A stretch of 64,000 bases of DNA from an uncultured Alloprevotella sp. (GTDB lineage Bacteria; Bacteroidota; Bacteroidia; Bacteroidales; Bacteroidaceae), in contig CALUOQ010000011.1 of NCBI GenBank assembly GCA_944322325.1, positions 1 to 64,000 of the forward strand, read 5' to 3'. Positions 60,946 through 64,000 of this stretch are shown here, one piece after another (the stretch's first letter is position 1; every line of letters starts with the position of its first letter). The notes under the pieces were generated by a model, which did no database searches, was not told the origin of the DNA, and saw nothing but the letters and a program-made list of their open reading frames with translations. A program made the translations under genes and the position numbers.

Positions 60946-63375
60946 ATGCACATAAAAGCCCTCCTACGTTGCGCCACGCTCGTCGCCCTTTGGCTGACAG
61001 CAAGCGCAACACCCGCACAGCCCGTCGGCCAGGCCGTCGTGACCGGCCGCGTCACGGAAGGACATCCTGCCAAGGGCGTCCCCTTTGCCACGGTCCGGCT
61101 CAAAGAAACCCGCCACGCCGTCACGACCGACGCCAAAGGCGCGTTCCGCCTCGAAGCGCCGGCCGGCAGCTACACGCTCGTCGTCTCGTCCGTGGGGTAC
61201 CGCACAGCGGAAACCGCCGTGCGGCTGATGCCGGACAAACCGGAAAAGGTGCACATCCGGCTCAAAGCCGCCGACCGCGAACTGGGTGAGGCGCGCGTGA
61301 CGGCGGGGCGCATCAGCCGCGTCCGGCAAACGGCCTACAACGTCGTGGCCGTCGACACGCGCGCCCTGCAAAACACGACGAAAAACCTGGCCGACGCCCT
61401 GACGGCCCTGCCCGGACTGAAGCTCAGGGAGTCGGGCGGCGTGGGCTCGGACATGCAAATGACGCTCGACGGATTCACGGGCAAGCACGTCAAGGTGTTC
61501 ATCGACGGCGTACCGCAGGAAGGCGTCGGGCAGGCGTTCGACCTGAACAACATACCGGTGAACTTTGCCGAGCGTATCGAGGTGTACAAGGGCGTAGTCC
61601 CCGTGGGCTTCGGCACCGACGCGCTGGGCGGCGTCATCAACATCGTCACCGCCAAGCAGCGCCGCCGCTGGTTCGTGGACGCCTCCTACTCCTACGGCTC
61701 CTTTAATACGCACAAGAGCTACGTCAATGCGGGCCAGACCCTCAGCCGCGGACTGACGTGGGAGGTCAACGCTTTCCAGAACTACTCCGACAACGACTAC
61801 TGGATCGACACCCCGGTCGAGGACTTCGCCACCGGCGCCATCAACCGCCGCAAACCGGAACACGTGCGCCGCTTCCACGACAAGTACCACAACGAGGCCG
61901 TGCAGGGCAAGCTCGGCCTGACGGGCAAGTCCTGGGCCGACCGCCTCATGCTGGGACTGACGTGGGCCAACTTCTACAAGGAGATTCAGAACGGCGTGCT
62001 CCAGACGGTCGTCTTCGGCGGCAAGTTCCGCGAGGGCCACTCGTGGATGCCCTCACTCGAGTGGAGCAAACGCAACCTCGGCGTCAAGGGCCTCGACCTG
62101 CTGGCCACGGTCAACTACAACCGCAACCTGACGCACAACGTCGACACCGCCCGCACCCGATGGAACTGGCACGGCGAGACGAAGCAGGGCAGCGGGCGCG
62201 GCGAGCAGTCGTACCAGGACGCCGAGTTCCTGAACGAGAACTGGAACGCTACCTTCACGGCCAACTACCGCCTGGGCCGCTGGCACACCTTCACCCTGAA
62301 CAACGTCTTCACCCACTTCACGCGTCACGCCCAGACCGACGCGTCGTCCACGGCCGCCACGAGCAGCCTGTTCGACAAACGTACGGCGAAGAACATCACC
62401 GGCCTGTCGTACCGCCTGATGCCTTCGCGACAGTGGAACGCCACGGCTTTCGCCAAATACTACTGGACGCGCAGCGAGGGCGCCGTGGCCGAGAGCGAGA
62501 ACTCCTCCGTCTACCTCCCGGCCAGCGGCAGCAGCCGCACACCTGGCTGGGGCGTGGCCGGGACGTGGTTCCCCCTGCAGACGTTCGGCCTCGACGAACG
62601 CGCCGGCGACGTCCAAGTAAAACTGTCCTACGAACGCGCTTACCGCCTGCCCTCCGACACAGAGCTCTTCGGCGACGAGGACCTCGAGATGGGCAACGTC
62701 AACCTGCGCCCCGAGCGGAGCGACAACTACAACCTCAACCTCAGCTACGAGGTGCGCCTGCCCCGCCGCCACACCCTCTACGTCGAGGGCGGCCTCGTCC
62801 TGCGCGACACGAAGGACTACATCATGCGCACCACCGACCGCTACTCGGGCAATAAGTACTACGCCTCCTACAACAACTGGGGCCGCGTCATCACCAAGGG
62901 CGTCAACGTCTCGGCCCGCTGGGCCTGGTCGCACTGGCTCTCCGTCGGCGGCACATTCAACTATATGAACGCCCGCGACCACGAACGCTACGAGTCGCTC
63001 GAGACGGGCCTTAAGCCGAGCCTCACGTACAAGGTGCGCATCCCCAACCAGCCCTACCTGTACGCGAACTCCGACGTGGCTTTCCACTGGCGCGGCCTCG
63101 GCGGCGAGGGCAACGTGCTCAGCCTCACGTACGACAACTACTACGTGCACCGCTTCCCCCTCTATTGGGAAAACATCTCCGCCGCGGGCAAGGAGGAGGT
63201 GCCCACGCAGTTCTCGCACAACCTCGGCCTGACGTACAGCCTCCGCGACGGGCGCTACAACTTCTCGCTGGAATGCCGCAACTTCACTAACGAAAAGCTC
63301 TACGACAACTTCAGCCTCCAGAAGGCCGGCCGGGCTTTCTACGGCAAGGTGCGCATCTACTTCGCCGGGAAATAG
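60946..63375 (+). CDS. TonB-dependent outer-membrane receptor, XusA-like
   Basis: The protein has 809 residues. A signal peptide (about 1-24) precedes a carboxypeptidase-regulatory-like domain (about 30-108, with VPFATVRLKETRHAVTTDAK). The plug follows (about 115-225, with LADALTALPGLKLRESGGVG and GTDALGGVINIVT), then a 22-strand-type barrel ending VRIYFAGK. It should take up a metal chelate with TonB energy. The next gene encodes a DUF4374 lipoprotein. This receptor plus DUF4374 order matches the xenosiderophore system XusABC of Bacteroides thetaiotaomicron, so an iron role is inferred. Confidence 0.9.
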   Translation: MHIKALLRCATLVALWLTASATPAQPVGQAVVTGRVTEGHPAKGVPFATVRLKETRHAVTTDAKGAFRLEAPAGSYTLVVSSVGYRTAETAVRLMPDKPEKVHIRLKAADRELGEARVTAGRISRVRQTAYNVVAVDTRALQNTTKNLADALTALPGLKLRESGGVGSDMQMTLDGFTGKHVKVFIDGVPQEGVGQAFDLNNIPVNFAERIEVYKGVVPVGFGTDALGGVINIVTAKQRRRWFVDASYSYGSFNTHKSYVNAGQTLSRGLTWEVNAFQNYSDNDYWIDTPVEDFATGAINRRKPEHVRRFHDKYHNEAVQGKLGLTGKSWADRLMLGLTWANFYKEIQNGVLQTVVFGGKFREGHSWMPSLEWSKRNLGVKGLDLLATVNYNRNLTHNVDTARTRWNWHGETKQGSGRGEQSYQDAEFLNENWNATFTANYRLGRWHTFTLNNVFTHFTRHAQTDASSTAATSSLFDKRTAKNITGLSYRLMPSRQWNATAFAKYYWTRSEGAVAESENSSVYLPASGSSRTPGWGVAGTWFPLQTFGLDERAGDVQVKLSYERAYRLPSDTELFGDEDLEMGNVNLRPERSDNYNLNLSYEVRLPRRHTLYVEGGLVLRDTKDYIMRTTDRYSGNKYYASYNNWGRVITKGVNVSARWAWSHWLSVGGTFNYMNARDHERYESLETGLKPSLTYKVRIPNQPYLYANSDVAFHWRGLGGEGNVLSLTYDNYYVHRFPLYWENISAAGKEEVPTQFSHNLGLTYSLRDGRYNFSLECRNFTNEKLYDNFSLQKAGRAFYGKVRIYFAGK

Positions 63376-63448
63376 GTGTCCCTCCGCCGCCGAAACACAT
63401 TCGCCCCGTAATCCCAATTTGTCTCATCACCCTAATCATTCACACACT

Positions 63449-64000
63449 ATGTACAAACCCCTTCCCCTCCTCGCGCTGACGGCCTCGCTGACGCTGGCCG
63501 GCGCCCTCACCTCGTGCTCCGACGACACCGTCGACACCCCGACGCCCACACCGCCCACCGTCACCGACTCGACCGGCGTCGCCACCGGCCCCGGCATCTC
63601 GGCCCTCAACGACTACGCCATCGTCGCCACAACGTCCGACGTCAACAGTATCGTGCAGACCGGCAACCTCAACACGGGCAGCGTCACTTCCGTGAACAAC
63701 GGCCTGCAGACCGGCGCCGGAACCACGTGGCTCTTCTGGCGCGACAAGTACCTCTACCGTCTGCAATATAACCAAGGCAACGCCGGCGTGACGTCGTCGT
63801 ACCGCATGGGAGCCGACGGCCGCGTCGAGGAGCGCGACATGCAGTATAACATCACGCGCTTCGTCACGTACGGCACCTGGGGCGACAACGTCATCACAGC
63901 CTCGGCCATCGACACCGACGAGAGTATCAGCTCGGACGTATTTCTCAACGACAGCACCGTCTATGCCAAAGGTCTGGGCATTGTCTACCTCAATGCCGAA
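63449..64000 (+). CDS. DUF4374 lipoprotein, XusB-like (cut by window end)
   Basis: The 184 residues present begin with a signal and lipobox LTSC (about residues 20-23), then a Thr/Pro-rich linker. The start of a beta-propeller-like DUF4374 domain follows: YAIVATTSDVNSIVQTGNLN, then TTWLFWRDKYLYRLQYNQGN. The gene continues beyond 64000 with no stop. DUF4374 proteins include XusB, a surface lipoprotein that binds siderophores and works with the receptor encoded 73 bp upstream. A PepSY-type membrane protein (XusC) would be expected next. Confidence 0.85.
   Translation, partial: MYKPLPLLALTASLTLAGALTSCSDDTVDTPTPTPPTVTDSTGVATGPGISALNDYAIVATTSDVNSIVQTGNLNTGSVTSVNNGLQTGAGTTWLFWRDKYLYRLQYNQGNAGVTSSYRMGADGRVEERDMQYNITRFVTYGTWGDNVITASAIDTDESISSDVFLNDSTVYAKGLGIVYLNAE

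Overview
The window is GC-rich chromosomal DNA from a member of the order Bacteroidales (Bacteroidota). The taxonomic call rests on gene families typical of the phylum: TonB-dependent outer-membrane proteins, a TamB/lipoprotein-Omp85 pair, DUF4374, DUF4294, DUF3822 and DUF4250 proteins, an S16 ribosomal protein with a long tail, and a GG-leader/radical-SAM peptide system. It also rests on many promoters of the Bacteroidota form, TTG-N20-TAnnTTTG. No species is named. Most genes are chromosomal housekeeping or envelope genes.

Left end, 235-11582, all on the minus strand: an apparent operon for a ribosomally made, modified and exported peptide. In transcription order it has a three-part glycosyltransferase / GalNAc-transferase-like / LanC-like fusion, a radical SAM-SPASM maturase overlapping it by ATGA, two Cys-rich precursor peptides with near-identical GG leaders, a hairpin, a TonB-receptor-like outer-membrane barrel, an inverted repeat, a GT14 (core-2/I-branching-like) glycosyltransferase, a C39-peptidase ABC exporter and a small membrane-anchored protein. 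It begins at a good promoter (11552-11582). Upstream of that lie three tandem copies of a 178-bp unit.

12318-30182: three tandem FKBP prolyl isomerases, a zinc-less sirtuin, a GH35 beta-galactosidase behind a perfect 17-bp dyad, a sodium:solute symporter, a DUF1934 protein, an ABC-F protein, an M13 peptidase, MetA (predicted to use acetyl-CoA), a RecD-like helicase with cardiolipin synthase, a TetR regulator and a small barrel protein.

30314-49264: malic enzyme, tamB-tamL, an AraC regulator, an overlapping VanZ/DUF3822/rsmD/DUF4250 operon, an RluA-family synthase, a tetR-fabG pair, a structured 6S-like RNA abutting a small XRE regulator and an exported protein, then a monooxygenase, a barrel protein and NhaD.

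49470-64000: cysS, rpsP, an initiator-type tRNA-Met, a TM2 protein, a zinc-ribbon membrane lipoprotein, a U32 (RlhA-like) protein, an ECF sigma factor with putative anti-sigma and two envelope proteins, an M24 aminopeptidase, a DUF4294 protein, and the start of a XusA/XusB-like uptake locus that runs off the window.

Several intergenic repeat families recur: a modular palindrome built from CTACGATAG-type blocks (eight sites), an inverted repeat with GGGGCGCGCC-type arms (in and next to the peptide operon) and a looser AATGGGGCT element (two sites).
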